Shown one piece after another: positions 21,884 through 33,577 of a stretch of DNA of 64,000 bases. Made by a program: the position numbers and the translations under genes. The notes beneath the pieces were generated by a model, which worked only from the letters and a program-made list of their open reading frames with translations, was not told where the DNA came from and made no database searches. Source of the DNA: Achatina immaculata (taxonomy: Eukaryota > Mollusca > Gastropoda > Stylommatophora > Achatinidae); the NCBI GenBank assembly GCA_009760885.1, contig CM019718.1:23509633-23573632 (forward strand). Direction: 5' to 3'. Numbering within the stretch: position 1 is the first letter of the stretch; each line of letters begins with the position of its first letter.

Positions 21884-22478
21884 GTGCCAGTAGTTGCAGC
21901 ATCGGTTGCATGTGGCAGTAGATGCATCATTGGTTGTATGTGGCAGTAATTGCAGCACTGGTTGTATGTGGCAGTAGATGCATCATCGGTTGTATGTGAC
22001 AGTAGATGCATCATCGGTTATATGTGGCAGTAGATGCATCATCGGTTGTATGTGGCAGTAATTGCAGCACTGGTTGTATGTGGCAGTAGATGCATCATCG
22101 GTTGTATGTAACAGTAGATGCATCATCGGTTGTATGTGGCAGTAGATGCATCATCGGTTGTATGTGGCAGTAATTGCAGCACTGGTTGTATGTGGCAGTA
22201 GATGCATCATCGGTTGTATGTGGCAGTAATTGCAGCATTGGTTGTATGTGGCAGTAGTTGCAACATCGGTTGTATGTGGCAGTAGTTGCAACATCGGTTG
22301 TATGTGACAGTAGTTGCAACATCGGTTGTATGTGGCAGTAGTTGCAGCATCGGTTGTATGTGACAGTAGTTGCAACATCGATTGTATGTGGCAGTAGTTG
22401 CAGCATCGGTTGCATGTGGCAGTAGTTGCAGCATCGGTTGTATGTGGCAGTAGTTGCAGCATCGGTTGCATGTGGCAG
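21884..22478. repeat. 28-bp minisatellite
   Basis: About 21 units of GGCAGTAGTTGCAGCATCGG plus TTGTATGT. Variants GATGCATCATC, ATTGCAGCACTG and GTTGCAACATC form blocks. Three overlapping minus-strand frames stay open but are artefacts. Confidence 0.95.
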
Positions 22479-23185
22479 TGCTTCTCATCTTTCAGTCGCA
22501 ACAGTCTAGTCTCAGCTGCCACAAAGAAACACGCATTGGCTGTCTTAATAAGTATTTTTTTTAAAAAAGTCTTTAGTGGGGACAACGGATCCAAGACTTG
22601 CATAAATCGTCCCGGCAAACCTCAGAGTGACAGCAGCACGGCTGCACACTGACAAGCGCACGGCTTCTCCAGAACACGTAAAACCTCCAGCTGGCAGATA
22701 TAATTTGTTTGAAATTCCATTCCAACCCGCTGACATGCCGTAGTTCATCATGTCACAAATAAGTTAAGTTATCCCCCTTCTGTTGATCTTCTTCCTTGTG
22801 TGAATGTCAGGGACTCACCTGCGTGGATGCATCCCATCCAGTTCTATCAAATCCCTATAATCTAAGCCCAGTCTGATAAAATCATCAAATCCTAAAAATT
22901 CCCCATCACCCCCTCCTTTCGCGTCTTGTGAACCGTTATCTTTCATATCCCCGTTTTGTTACCTCGTTTAATGTTCCTTGCTTCTTTTTTCCCCACTGCA
23001 GTTTTATTTGTGGTAAATCGCGATTACCTCTCACATTTAAACATCATTACGACATTTGCTACATTTCATTTGTCTTTACGCTGTAGCATATTACTTCCTT
23101 ATTTACCCAAGGTTTTAACAAATGTTTAATCTGACTCACAATCTGCCCACTTGGGCAGGGGTTGGGGGAAGAGAGTGTGTTAAGA
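22479..23185. other. Unassigned sequence
   Basis: No gene or repeat recognised. Confidence 0.3.
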
Positions 23186-24888
23186 TCGATAACTCTTACA
23201 TGAATGACAGTGTTAGGACCTATAACTCTTACATGAATGACAGTGTTAGGACCTATAACTCTTACATGAATGACAGTGTTAGGACCTATAACTCTTACAT
23301 GAATGATAGTGTCAGGACCTCTTACATGAATGACAGTATTAGGATCTGTAAATCTTACATGAATGACAGTATTAGGACCTATAACTCTTACATGAATGAC
23401 AGTGTTAGGATCTATAAATCTTACATGAATGACAGTGTTAGGACCTATAAATCTTACATGAATGACAGTGTCAGGACCTCTTACATGAATGACAGTATTA
23501 GGATCTGTAAATCTTACATGAATGACAGTATTAGGACCTATAAATCTTACATGAATGACAGTGTTAGGATCTATAAATCTTACATGAATGACAGTGTTAG
23601 GACCTATAAATCTTACATGAATGACAGTGTTAGGACCTATAAATCTTACATGAATGACAGTATTAGGACCTATAACTCTTACATGAATGACAGTATTAGG
23701 ACCTATAAATCTTACATGAATGACAGTATTAGGATCTGTAAATCTTACATGAATGACAGTATTAGGATCTGTAAATCTTACATGAATGACAGAGTCAGGA
23801 CCTATAACTCTTACATGAATGACAGTATTAGGATCTGTAAATCTTACATGAATGACAGTATTCATTAATTCATTTGCATGTCCCTTGCGGAACTTTGCCT
23901 CCCAAACAGCACTCCTGTAGGCCTCTCGGTTGTGAGCAAGATGGCCTGCTGCTGTTGCATCCATTTCCAGATCGTCAACGATGTCTTGCAGCCATCTTCG
24001 TCTTGGTCTTCCTCTTTTTCTTTTTCCCATTATGTATCCTTCCAATACGGTCTTCTCTAAATTATCATGACGTTTAATGCGTCCAAAATATTTCAGTTTT
24101 CTCTCTTTAATCATCTTCACTAGCCAGCCTTCTTCAATATTAAGCTCTTGTAGTATAGATATATTTGTTCTTTTTTGTGTCCACGATATTTGGAGAACTC
24201 TTCTGTAGCATTTACATTCAAAGGCATTTATGTGTTTCTCAGCTGTTTTGTTAAGTGTCCAGGTCTCACAGGCATATGTTGCTATGGGAAAGATGCATGC
24301 CCTTAAAAATCTTATTTTTGTGGTTCTGTCTGCTCCTCTCCACAGATTCTTTATTTGTTTTACTTTCTGAAGAGCGATAGATGTCCTCCTTTTAATTTCC
24401 CTAATTGTATCTCCATTATTAGTTAGTAGCGATCCAAGATATTCAAAACTCTCCACTTCTTCCAGTTTTTCCTCATTGATACATATTTCAGTTGCCTTGT
24501 TTGTTTTGTCAGTTGTCATCAATTTAGTTTTCTTTGCATTAAGATAGAGGTTCTGCTCTTCGCTGTTCTTGCGGACTGACATAATTAGTTTTTCCATTCC
24601 TTTTTGTGTTGTGGACAGCAATACTGTGTCATCAGCATATCTAATCTCTGGTATTTCATAACCTCCAACTGTTATGGCATCGTAATATTCTTTGTCTACA
24701 TCTTCTCTAACATTCCTCATTATATTTTCAGTATACAAGTTAAATAAGTAGGGTGACAATATGCACCCCTGACGGAACCCTTGTTTTATGTCAAACCAAC
24801 TTATTGTTTCATCATTTATTCTTACTGCTGCTTGTTGGTCTAGATACAGCAGTGATGTTAATTGTATCAAATGTGTTGGAAATCCCAT
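23059..24888 (-). pseudogene. 609-codon open frame: reverse transcriptase C-part fused to array translation
   Basis: Residues 1-340 are LINE reverse transcriptase (YADD at 84-87, GKRKRGRPRRRW near 288-299, end GHANE at 336-340). There is no stop at the LINE end, and the frame continues for about 269 residues through the 33-bp array as NTVIHVRFxxP repeats. The array predates the insertion, so this fusion is accidental. A gene finder would report it as a real protein, but there is no evidence of expression. Confidence 0.8.
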
Positions 24889-25075
24889 TTTTTTGCATTA
24901 TTTCCCAAAGTTTCTGGTGTTGTACACAATCAAATGCCTTTGAGTAGTCAAATGACAGTATTAGGATCTGTAAATCTTACATGAATGACAGTGTCAGGAC
25001 CTATAACTCTTACATGAGTGACAATATTACGACCTATGACTGTTACATACACGACAGTACAACTCTTACATTAAC
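23186..25075. repeat. 33-bp minisatellite interrupted by a LINE
   Basis: Units of CTTACATGAATGACAGTGTT plus AGGACCTATAACT occupy 23186-23862 (about 21 units) and resume at 24951-25075. Some units are shortened to 27 bp. The plus strand reads SYMNDSVRTYN repeats for 248 codons. The interrupting LINE lies at 23863-24950. Confidence 0.95.
23863..24950 (-). mobile_element. RTE-like LINE family A, longest copy
   Basis: 1.09 kb, 5'-truncated, inserted in the 33-bp array with a 12-bp direct repeat AATGACAGTATT at 23851-23862 and 24951-24962. It carries the reverse-transcriptase palm and thumb: FRQGCILSPYLFNLYTEN, then EIRYADDTVLLS with an intact YADD catalytic box, YLGSLL, and the C-terminal basic region KRKRGRPRRRWLQDI. 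The sense-strand tail is a short ATGA-type simple repeat. A frame break near its 5' end separates DYSKAFDCVQH from the main frame. The endonuclease domain is absent. Confidence 0.9.
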
Positions 25076-25871
25076 GACAGAGAGAAACTCACTTGTAACA
25101 ACAAGGCAAGCTAGGGATCATCTCGTACTGATTTTTTAAAAATGTAGAAAATAATGATACAAACGTTATCATCATAGCCATAAACATACACTTGTATTTC
25201 ACCAACAAAGCAAACTTGAAGTTTCATACACATATTTTATATATGTTGAGCTAGTAGACTAGCGTGTTTTTATCTTTTGATCTTTTCCGAGTTTTGAAAT
25301 CTAAATAAACTATTCAGCTGGTTTCAATTATATGATAGAAGCAGGCTGGGGTTGGGGCCATGTAGAATATGACGTCATGTTGTTTACCATCTGTTGCTCT
25401 TTGTCATTGCTCCTTTATCTCATTTCTCAGCCAGTCACCTGCTTCCATTTTGCACTTATCAACTCTTATCTGCTCATTTTGTGTCCGTCTTTCCTACAAG
25501 GAGAATACCAGATCAGCTAAGTGTTGAAATTTTCCATATATTTTTTTCATGCATTCTTATGTTGTTTTTGTATGTGTGAAAAAGGCTTTTTTCCGAAATA
25601 TTGGACTGTTGTATGTTCTTCATTTATGCGTGCTCATTTTGCTTTCAGCCACTTTTCTGCCTATTTTTCTCACTTTCTTTTATCTTGTATACCTGAACCT
25701 TATACTTCTGTCTACCTTTATTACTAGAACACGTTTTACCGCAGTCGTCATTTCTCTAAATACTCCTTCGGCGCCTAACACCCCCTTAAATATTAAAATA
25801 AAAATAGTTTTCTACTTCAGCGATTTATTCAATTCAGCTTTTAGTAGGATATACATTTTTCACTTTTCTAT
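25076..25871. other. Unassigned AT-rich sequence
   Basis: Short plus-strand open stretches (about 25332-25929) are hydrophobic and T-rich without recognised motifs. No element identified. Confidence 0.3.
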
Positions 25872-26163
25872 CAGAAGAGACAAACTTGTCACTATTCTCT
25901 CAGCAGGAGAGAAATTTGTCACTCGGTAGGAGATAAATTTGTCACTCAGTAGGAGATAAATTTGTCACTCAGTAGGAGATAAATTTGTCACTCGGTAGGA
26001 GATAAATTTGTCACTATTCTCTCAGCAGGAGATAAACTTGTCACTCAGTAGGAGATAAAGTTGTCACTCAGTAGGAGATAAATTTGTCACTCAGTAGGAG
26101 ATAAATTTGTCACTCAGTAGGAGATAAATTTGTCACTCAGTAGGAGATAAACTTGTCACTCTT
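25872..26163. repeat. 23-bp tandem repeat
   Basis: About 11 units of CACTCAGTAGGAGATAAATT plus TGT, with longer diverged units at the left and near 26010. Confidence 0.95.
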
Positions 26164-26300
26164 CTCATAGTAGTACAATTATTCACAACTCTGTAGTAGG
26201 GTATGCTAATGATTGACTTTGAAGGCAAAATGTTGAAGTTATAACGATTTTCAAGGCAGGTAACGCCGATGAAGAGAGACGAAAGCGTTCACAAACTTCA

Positions 26301-26690
26301 TATCAGCCAAATGCACCGTTTACTGAACCCAACGTGAACCATAAGCCACGTTTACTAAACACAAAGTGAGCCATAAGTCACGTTTACTAAACACAAAGTG
26401 AGCCATAAGCCACGTTTACTAAACACAAAGTGAACCATAAGCCACGTTTACTAAACACAAAGTGAGCCATAAGCCACGTTTACTAAACACAAAGTGAACC
26501 ATAAGCCACGTTTACTAAACACAAAGTGAGCCATAAGCCACGTTTACTAAACACAAAGTGAGCCATAAGCCACGTTTACTAAACACAAAGTGAGCCATAA
26601 GTCACGTTTACTAAACACAAAGTGAGCCATAAGTCACGTTTACTAAACCCAACGTCAGCCAGAAGTCACGTTTACTAAACCCCATGAAAG
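26301..26690. repeat. 32-bp tandem repeat
   Basis: About 11 units of CCATAAGCCACGTTTACTAA plus ACACAAAGTGAG. Related, much older units appear at 27075-27190. Confidence 0.95.
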
Positions 26691-27584
26691 TCAAACGTGA
26701 CGCTCTCTAAACCCTAACATTCACTCTCTGACGCAGCTTCGTACAAGTCACAGCTTACGTGCTTCCTTTTCCCAACTATTTTACTCTACTTTTATTTGTT
26801 GTATAGCATTCATGTGAATTTATATTTTCTCTTCTTTCCTTATTTCTTTGTCCTGCATTTTCTTTTTATGATTAAGGCGTAAACTGAAGCGTTAAAACTC
26901 TGTGCTCGTTAATTTAATAACGTTGTTCTTACTTTACTTTTAAGTAGTTTTAACATTTTGTTATCACAGCTGTACTGAGGTGACGTTCTGTACATGTAGA
27001 CACATTTAGTCGTTTATTTAGTCTTATATATATATATATAAAATTATATTAAAAAACTATTCGTCTGTTAACAAACCTTGATTCAGCCAAATGTAACATT
27101 AACTGAACTCTGACAGACCGAAATGTAGCGTTAACTAAACTCTGAATGGGCCAAATGTAACGTTAAATAAGTCCCATGCAACCGAACTGTGACACTGCAA
27201 TAAAAGTAACATAAAGTGGTCCCCCCCCCCCCAAAAAAAAAAAAAACAACTGGTGTAATCTCGATATTAGATCCAAATAACTATCACCAACGAACCAGAA
27301 ACAAAGCCACAAGACAGTCTTGGTTGATATAACCCAGTACTACTATATAGAACAGCATGCAATGGAAAACAACACTACCAAATCACCAAACATGGACGCA
27401 GATTGAAAACTTTGTTAAACTAGACAATCCGAACAAAATGTATCCCTCTTTGATCAAGTCGCAAAAGTGTGCTTTTGATCCGCTCTGTGATTCTAATCCT
27501 CATCAGAATTATGGGGGGAAAAAAAGTCATGAAGGATTTGAGAAATAATTTAACATTAATTGTAGCATCGATATTCAAATGCAT

Positions 27585-27790
27585 GGTTCGTCGATAGATC
27601 GTGGCGCAAAGCTTTACTGCTCTCTTCCGCAACTTCGGTATGTAGGAAAATCAATAACAGACGCATAGGTTCGACTCCCGATTTACAAATATCCCGGGAT
27701 ATCCAGGATAGGCTGCCTACGGAGCTTGGTTGCCAAGTAAATGATGAAATTTTCGCGACAGAATGTTGATGATTATAGAATTTTTCCACA
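27585..27790 (+). mobile_element. Possible tRNA-derived SINE
   Basis: GGTTCGACTCCCGA (B-box-like, near 27669) follows an A-box-like GTGGCGCAAAGC about 70 bp upstream. That spacing is too long for a tRNA gene. Boundaries are uncertain. Confidence 0.4.
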
Positions 27791-29130
27791 GACTCTCACA
27801 CCCCAACACAGCACTGAAATGAGTCAAATTATTAAGTAATAAATTGCACACTATGCTTGTTACAGGCTCCAGGTGTGAAAATATTTTGCACATTCCGATG
27901 ACCGGTGTCTCAGTCGTTACTCGCGTGAAATTTAAATATATAAGTTTAAGATTTATATGTTTTATAAAGAAATCTCACAACGTTCATTGTAAAATGAATA
28001 TTCACATACAGTAGTCTATTCCTTTCATTTGCATATGTAAACACGGATGCTATACAGCACATATGGACTCAAAAGATTCGCCATCTCAGAATTGTGCAAA
28101 TTACTGAGAAAAGAAAATTATATCAGAATATAATGGATAGAACCTGTAACATGTTTGTAGTTTACAGAAGCTAAACTTCCTTGAGAAACAAGAGAATATC
28201 CCGTTCTTCTGAACTTATCTACCGTTTTCCATTCCGCTGTGCCAAAATATTGTTTTTAACTTTCTGCTTCTCTCAAATATTTCCTATTTTTAATTTTATT
28301 TCTTATTCCACCTTCATCCACCGTTTTTTCTAAATTCCGTGCCACACATCTGTAAAGTCATAAACTTTAACATGTTGACTCTTATTTTCCCATTAGACCA
28401 GCCACAAACAGCAACAATCCTTACAGGTCTACGCTGGAAAAAAAATCACACACACATAGCACCCACAAAAAAAAAAGTTAAAAATAAAATCGAACATCCA
28501 GGTTTCAAATGGTCTGCTCTTTTTACATTTTCGTCACGCTTGCTGCTAAATATAAAGTGCAGCGTGACATTCTGTGGCTCTTAAATTCACTACCTTTCTG
28601 ATAAGAGAAGGAAAAAAAAGCCTATGAATCCATCCAACCCCGCGAAAGTTTAAAAACAAGAAAATCGTTAACGTCAGATCCATGCTGTGCTTGCAGAAGC
28701 TCACTGAGCAAAGTCCGATAACTCTCTCTAAGAAAAAAACCCAGAAATTTTCTCTCATTAAAAGAAAAAAAATATACAAAAATATTTTAAAAATACCACC
28801 AGTAGTGTTCTTCTTAATTTAAATAGTCTCTCCTCCTCTCCTTTATTTTTAGTTATTGATTATCAGATGCCCCTTGAGAAGATGGCCAGAGCTTGGAACA
28901 GTTTATACAGGAAGAAGAGAGATATCAATTACCCTAGTATAACTCCGCCTCGAGCTTCCTTCACAATCAGAATATTACACTCCATGAACATACAGAGGGT
29001 TAAATACGCTAAAACAAATTTAACGATAAATTCGCAATGAAATTTCGGGGGAAATTAGAAATAATTCTTTCACCTCGTTCTTGCTTCACGTACACGTCTC
29101 GCTTTTATCTTGCACACAATGCAAGCTCTG
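27791..29130. other. Unassigned sequence
   Basis: AT-rich, no gene or repeat recognised. Confidence 0.3.
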
Positions 29131-29139
29131 ACAGTTTAT

Positions 29140-29395
29140 CTTTCACTCTCTCTCTCTCTCTCTTTGTTTCTCTCTTTTTCTCTCTCTCTCTCTTTGTTTC
29201 TCTTTCTTTCTCTCTCTTTGTTTCTCTCTCTCTCTTTGTTTCTCTCCCTTTCTATCTTTGTTTCACTCTATATTTCTTTCTCTCTCTCTCTTTATCTCTC
29301 TCTCTGTTTCTCTCTCTGTTTCTATCTCTCTCTTTGTTTCTCTCTCTCTTTGTTTCTCTCTCTCTTTGTTTCTCTCTCTCTCTCTCTCTCAAAGT
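29140..29395. repeat. TC-rich tract adjoining a LINE 3' end
   Basis: TCTC repeats interspersed with TTTG. It lies exactly at the 3' side of a minus-strand LINE end (29396-29830), so it may be an expanded simple tail (GA on the sense strand). Confidence 0.85.
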
Positions 29396-29830
29396 CCAGG
29401 CGTAGGGAATCGTCTGCTTCTATGACCCCAGATCTCTTATGCATCTCAACAGACAGGCTCAACATCTCAATGACTGCCCTTGCCAGGATGCCAAACCATC
29501 AACGTCTTTACTCTCTGTTTACCCCCCTGCCTCTTTTGCCTTCGATCTTCACTGTTGCCATTAGGTGCTCTAACCCGCCTCTGCCCCACACATGCCCCGC
29601 AAACTTCAATTGTCATTTTCAGATCTTCCTTATAATTTTCCTTGTTTCTTGTGCTTCTTTCAGAACTTCCTCATTCGATTTTCTCGCTGTCCATGGTCAA
29701 CAAATATTTTAAGCAGAGAGTGAGTCCTCATCCATGTGCAGCGTTCTAAATAATTTCCTGCTGCAGAGCGTGGTCTCACAGCCACAATTCTACGCGAGGA
29801 AGTAGTCACATAGATATCTGAACTGTATAA
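29396..29830 (-). mobile_element. LINE 3' end, decayed
   Basis: Across several minus-strand frames one reads ARRKSNEEVLKEAQETRK, LKFAGHVWGRGGLEHL, VKIEGKRGRG and a C-terminal ALLSVEMH-like end. This order matches the thumb/C-terminal region of RTE-like reverse transcriptases. Stops and frameshifts are frequent. Confidence 0.55.
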
Positions 29831-29847
29831 ACAAAAACACAAAAAAC

Positions 29848-30122
29848 ACAAAAAACCTTGTCAAAAAGATAAGACAGAGACAATGTACTTTCATAGGACA
29901 TGCAATGAGAAGAGGGGGAACTGAAAATATTATAACAACAGGAAAAATAGAAGGAAGAAGATCAAGAGGAAGACCAAGAGAAATGATACTGGACAGTCTG
30001 ACGGGATGGCGTGAGAGGAGATCACCAACTGAGCTGATGGCCTGCATGAAGGATCTAGAGAAGCATAATAGCCAACGCCAGTCGGCACGGCACCTGATGA
30101 TGATGATGATGATGATGATGAT
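29848..30122 (+). mobile_element. RTE-like LINE family B, 3' end
   Basis: The plus strand encodes FIGHAMRRGGTENIITTGKI, RSRGRPREMILDSLTGW and CMKDLEKHN, then ends in a GAT/ATG trinucleotide tail (30097-30122). It is the same family as 44252-46229. 5'-truncated. Confidence 0.85.
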
Positions 30123-30329
30123 AAACCAAAAATGTATAATCTGCAAACCACCGTCTGTTGAGTTGTCCAGTTCTGTCTCATCCTTTTTTTTCTACCACCT
30201 CCTAATACAAGTGTAAAGAACTATTTAACCTTGGTATGCAGTTATAGTATAGTTATAGCAAAATACACGAAAGTACCGCAGCATAGACTTGGACCAACGA
30301 AGGAAGGATCAGGGGCTCGCTGTACCCGT

Positions 30330-30485
30330 AACAACGACATACAGCAATTCGTTCATTTACCTCCCATGCCCGATACCATTTGCTATCAAATGTCTCTGTT
30401 TTCTGCGATCATTGGCTCGTCTAAGCAATTCAAACGGTTGTCTTTACCCATGTCACTTCGTCAGTCCGCTGATATATGAGGGAGA
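30330..30485 (-). mobile_element. LINE family C, decayed 3' fragment
   Basis: CACTTCGTCAGTCCGCTGAT and its left flank are similar to 54413-54610 and 60385-60535, where the minus strand encodes a RGRPRETY-like LINE C-terminus. Confidence 0.45.
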
Positions 30486-30784
30486 ATAAAAAATAAAACT
30501 GAACAAAACTCCTATATCACTTCACCAATTCCCCCCCCCCCCCCTCCTTTTCAACACAAGCTGCCCCCCTCCCCCTAGAATCCTACCTTGCATGTTACGT
30601 AATCCTCCTGGAATGATTTTTCAGCAAAATGTATTTTTCTGCGGTGGCAATTACTGAAACTTGAAAACTTGAAATTCTCCACAGGGAGAAGTCGGCACTG
30701 GCGCTGAGAATTTAATCTACTGAAATTTGAAAGATAAGAAAGATAAAGCTAATTTTCTCCCATTAACAATACAGCTGATGAGTT

Positions 30785-30982
30785 GGTTCATCTCTCTTTC
30801 TTTCTCTCTCTCTCTTATCTCTCTATCTCTCTATTCTTTCTCTCTTCTCTTCTCTCTCTCCTCTCTTTCTCTCTCCCCTTCCTCTCTTTCTCTCTCCTCT
30901 CTTTCTCTCTCTCTCTCTCCTCTGTCCTCTCATTCTCTCTCTCCTCTCTTTCTCTCTCTCTCTCTCCTCTCTCTCTCTCAAA
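30785..30982. repeat. TC-rich tract
   Basis: Imperfect TCTC repeats with TTTC and CCTC variants. The open frames in it (Ser/Leu or Arg/Glu runs) are artefacts. Confidence 0.9.
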
Positions 30983-31509
30983 TACACGCTCACTGCATAC
31001 AATGTGGCCACAGAAACATATAAAAGAACATTTATCAAAGCGTCGCTTGACGCATGCGCACAAAGTCTGCCGCTAATGAGGATGCAAATGCCATTGGAGG
31101 AATCCTTCTGTTGCCAAACAACAACAAACAGGAGAAGCTGTCATCGGAGGCAAATACATTCTCAAACAAGCCACAGAACACTAGACTGATCCCCAGGAAA
31201 CTTGGGCAGAAACCTGAATTAAAGAAGGAGATTTTTTGCTTGTTTGTTTAAAGACAGAAATTTTAGATTCAACATAAATCGAGAATGGAAGGACAGCAGA
31301 TCCACAAGACCGCAAGAAATCTTGTCCTAAAGTGATGTCCCAGAAACTTCCACCTTTCCAAAAAGCTCTTACATGCTACGAATCGCATCACTCAGTAACA
31401 CCTGGAGTATGAAAAGATCGAACAGATAAATAATAAACGGCATCATAAGGGACGGTGACGTAATACGTAAGCGCTATGAAATATTGTACAGATAATGAGA
31501 GAGAATACA

Positions 31510-32010
31510 GATTATAACACAATGTTAGTTCTAGTTGGTTTTTTTTTTTAATTCAACAATGTTAGTTTTTTTTCTGCCGAACAATTGTTAGTTGTAATTT
31601 TTCTTTAACCCAACAATGTTAAATTTTGTACTAATTGTTTATTATCATTTTTTGTGGCTTCTACTCAGCAATATTAGTTCACGTTCATTCAGTCCAATAA
31701 TGTTATTCTAGCTCCTTATATCCAACCACTAAATGCTCAAGTTCCTTCAATCCAACAACGCTATTCTAGCTCCTTATATCCAACCACTGCTAGTTCTAGC
31801 TCCTTCTATCCAAAAAATTATTAATTTTAATTGTTTGTTTTTTTTATCCAATAATTGTTAGCCCTTGATCCTTCTATCAAACAATGCTAATTCTGCTTCA
31901 TACTATTCAAGAATATTAGCCCTAGATCCTTTTATCTAGCAGTAATTAGATTTCTGGACCTAATTCTTTATATCTGAAAAAAAAATGTATTTCTAGTTCC
32001 TTTCATCACG
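31510..32010. repeat. Ancient tandem repeat, strongly decayed
   Basis: Recurring CAACAATGTTAGTTCTAG and TCCTTCTATCCAA motifs at irregular spacing of about 30-40 bp suggest an old array eroded by point changes and T runs. Confidence 0.55.
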
Positions 32011-33402
32011 CAAACAAGGTTGAAGCCCTCGTCACAAACTCTCGTCCGCGGCCTTCCAATACTCATTAACTAACTCCTTGCTACTTCGCCCAAAATACCC
32101 AGTTTTAATCTCCAGTCATTTGTTCAGAATTCAGATTGTTTCTTCAGTTCGATCGCCAAGGGCTTGCCAATAAGCGCCATCTTGTGCCAGCCTTGTTTTC
32201 TTTTCCCAGCTTTTTTTTTTCCCTCTGCCTGAAAGTAATCAACGCCATTTGCATTCCATGATTTAGGATCCTGTCCAGCGCTCAGTTATTTTATATTTCT
32301 CCTTTTTTTTTTAATGAAAAGGGAGTCAACCGACTCTTTTATTTCCGTCGCCGAAGTTTTAGGGTCACAGAGTCAGCAAAGAGCTAGTAATTATTGCATT
32401 CTTCTGTAGAGAATTCTGTTGGAATGGTGCTCACTTATGTGACAATTTGTCAAATTCATATTATTGATATTGATTATTTCTTTCTTCATTAAGTTTTTAT
32501 ACTCCGCCTTTCTCCGTTTTCAAAATCGATACAGCAATAAACTTGATGGTTGCTGGACATTTCTGAGCGCGTTCAATCTTAGATTGGAATTGAGAAAATC
32601 CTGCGCTTTCAGACAACAGTTACGTGTACAAAGAAGCAGGCAAATACACACACAAAAAATGATAGATATAAACGGGCAGCAACAGACAGACACTGTCAAA
32701 ATAAGCGAAACATTTCACGACTTTTATAAACATCTATACTCTGAAGCTAAAACACAATCAGAAGACATACAGAAAAGGTTCGTGAACTACTCCAAACAAC
32801 CTTCTGAAGAAGACAAACAAACAGTGGACAACCCACATTAGGAAATCTACAGAACGCGCTCAGCACATCTCAGAAGAGCAAATCGCCGGGACAAGATGGC
32901 CTCGCCGCTGAGTTCTATCAGAAATTCTCCCACATTCTAGGACCACTCTTACTCGAGTTTTTAAATAAAGCCTTTAATAGAAAATAACTGTTTAACAGTC
33001 TCAACCAGTCATACATAACACTCGTAAATAAAAATAACACAGACAGGGCCCAAGTAACTAACTTCAGACCTATCTCCTTATTTAACGTAGATTATAAAAT
33101 CCCAACGAAATCTCTAACTATGAAACTAAAACCCGTCATTGACTGACTCATACTCAAAGATCAGCAGTGCAGTGTCAACGACAGAAACATAAACACTCAT
33201 TCACATTTCTCAATATATGGTATTCAGTAATCTCACGACAAGAACATCCAATCAGCAATTGTGTCAATGGACCAAGAGAAGGCCTTTGACAGATTTTCAC
33301 ATGCCTTCCTCCATAGAATTGTATCCAAATGTAACTGTGGAAACTATTTCAGAGACCGGATTTGAATCCTATATAGCAAGCCAGAAAGAAGAATTATGAT
33401 AA

Positions 33403-33534
33403 ATCACACCCAACCAGATTCAATAACTCTAACTAGATTCAATAACTCAAACAAGATTCAGCAACTCTAACCATATTCAATAACTTTAACCAGATTCAAT
33501 AACTATAACCAGATTCAATAACTCTAACCAGATC
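33403..33534. repeat. ~19-bp tandem repeat inside the L1/Tx1 coding region
   Basis: Six to seven units of AACTCTAACCAGATTCAAT between the AFDRF and QGCQLSPLL motifs. It is an expansion of the LINE's own sequence; the last unit runs into coding sequence. Confidence 0.85.
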
Positions 33535-33577
33535 CGTACATCAAGGTTGCCAACTCTCACCCCTGTTGTACATGCTA

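Noticed and set aside
23122..23868. 248-residue SYMNDSVRTYN repeat protein
   Set aside because: It is the plus-strand reading of the 33-bp array. The same array is read on the other strand as NTVIHVRFxxP, and it has no flanking gene signals.
29037..29712. Leu/Ser-rich membrane-like proteins
   Set aside because: They are produced by a TC-rich tract followed by antisense LINE sequence.
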